NCBI GenBank assembly: GCA_937902055.1
Contig: CALGUJ010000006.1
Span: 1 to 5,896 of the forward strand
Length of the DNA stretch: 5,896 bases
Direction of reading: 5' to 3'
DNA from: an uncultured Pelolinea sp.
GTDB lineage: Bacteria > Chloroflexota > Anaerolineae > Anaerolineales > Anaerolineaceae
Positions 5,453 through 5,896 of this stretch are shown one piece after another (the first letter of the stretch is position 1; each line of letters opens with the position of its first letter). The notes under the pieces are model-generated. The model was given only the letters and a program-made list of their open reading frames with translations, was not told the DNA's origin and did not search any database. Both the position numbers and the translations under genes were made by a program.

Positions 5453-5467
5453 TTTGTATCATTATAA
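5453..5467 (-). promoter_or_regulatory. Rubrerythrin -10 with overlapping PerR-box-like sequence
   Basis: TATAAT (5466-5461) lies 44 nt before the start codon. No convincing -35 is found at 16-18 bp. The minus-strand 15-mer TTATAATGATACAAA, which contains the -10, matches 11 of 14 fixed PerR-box positions: the left half is perfect and the right half keeps four of seven. The role of rubrerythrin in peroxide removal makes PerR control reasonable, but the match is weaker than at perR. Confidence 0.45.
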
Positions 5468-5515
5468 TCTTGATCATAAATCAAAGTTCGTAAACAAAAA
5501 GCCCGATCTATCTCA

Positions 5516-5896
5516 TCATTGAACGGATTTCAGGATGTCACCCAATTTGTGAATGCCATCCACGATCTTTTCTTCAGGCATGCAGGAGTAATTCATGCGG
5601 CAATGGTTTTGCTCCGCCTGCGCAGGGAAGAAAGCCGCCCCCGGGACGTAGGCAACTTTGGCCTCCGGCAGCACCCGTTCCCGCATCAATGCCGCAGCGT
5701 CGATGTGTGTGGGAAAAGTCAGCCAGGTGAACAAGCCGCCCTGTGGATTGGTGGCGCTGACCTGCGCGGGAAAGAATTCACTAATGGCATCCAGCATCAA
5801 GTCTTTCTTTTTCTTGTAAACTTTGCGGATGGAGGCGATGTGCGCTTCGATATCGTACATGTCCATGAAGCGATCGGCGGCATACATGTTCATGGT
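5516..5896 (-). CDS. PLP-dependent class I/II aminotransferase, C-terminal fragment (cut by window edge)
   Basis: The frame is open to the window edge (the codon before the first visible Met is ACC), so this is the last 126 residues of a longer protein, not a small gene. It matches the small C-terminal domain of fold-type I aminotransferases: ATNPQGGLFTWLTFP (residues 47-61 counted from the first visible Met), KVAYVPGAAFFP (79-90) and CRMNYSCMPEEKI (98-110). In the last, Arg99 is the expected arginine that binds the substrate alpha-carboxylate. The pattern is closest to the 2-aminoadipate/aromatic aminotransferase (LysN-like) group. The pyridoxal lysine lies outside the window, so substrate range cannot be judged. 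The gene ends 99 nt before rubrerythrin with no clear hairpin terminator between, so some read-through is possible. There is no obvious functional link to its neighbours. Confidence 0.9.
   Translation of the reverse strand, partial: TMNMYAADRFMDMYDIEAHIASIRKVYKKKKDLMLDAISEFFPAQVSATNPQGGLFTWLTFPTHIDAAALMRERVLPEAKVAYVPGAAFFPAQAEQNHCRMNYSCMPEEKIVDGIHKLGDILKSVQ

Noticed and set aside
5470..5484. TTGAT...ATCAA inverted repeat upstream of rubrerythrin, resembling an FNR/CRP site.
   Set aside because: The arms are separated by 5 bases, not the 4 of the FNR site, and it sits in AT-rich sequence where such 5-bp arms arise easily.
5490..5515. Possible terminator after the aminotransferase (TCGGGC followed by TTTTT on the minus strand).
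   Set aside because: No complementary left arm exists upstream, so no hairpin forms.

Overview
The window holds seven genes, all on the minus strand: five complete and two cut by the window edges. In transcription order, from high to low coordinates, they are the C-terminal part of a PLP-dependent aminotransferase (5516-5896), rubrerythrin (4913-5416), a PerR-type Fur-family repressor (4188-4631), a Prx6-type peroxiredoxin (3453-4172), a Tat-exported YtcJ-like amidohydrolase (1395-3134), a DUF368/PopT polyprenyl-phosphate transporter (359-1234), and the first 70 codons of recA (1-212).

The pairing of rubrerythrin, PerR and a Prx6-type peroxiredoxin points to an anaerobe or microaerophile. 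The style of the RecA N-terminus, the moderate GC content with AT-rich promoters, and strong AAGGAG/GGAG ribosome sites would fit Chloroflexota (Anaerolineae-like). That assignment is an inference from memory of the families, not a search result.

The centre of interest is the peroxide-stress block. perR and the peroxiredoxin gene are 15 nt apart and look like a two-gene operon. They lie behind a perfect consensus promoter (TTGACA, 17 bp, TATAAT). Its -10 and presumed start are covered by a 32-bp dyad that reads as two PerR boxes, each matching 12 of 14 fixed positions of the classical 7-1-7 box. Similar sequences overlap the -10 of rubrerythrin (11/14) and of the amidohydrolase (12/14), so a small local PerR regulon is plausible. 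Rubrerythrin and the peroxiredoxin each end in a strong hairpin/U-tract terminator and popT in a weaker one.

Flanking regions: popT is a single-gene unit between a weak upstream terminator and a clear downstream one. recA starts from its own extended -10 promoter. Two intergenic stretches remain partly unexplained: 4723-4860, which has several paired segments and could be a small RNA or just terminator debris, and 3168-3408, where the minus strand carries an open, coding-like tail with no convincing start. I saw no insertion sequence, CRISPR array, tRNA or rRNA. No clearly new multi-gene system is visible; the best leads are the PerR operator architecture, the altered PerR metal site and the 4723-4860 segment.
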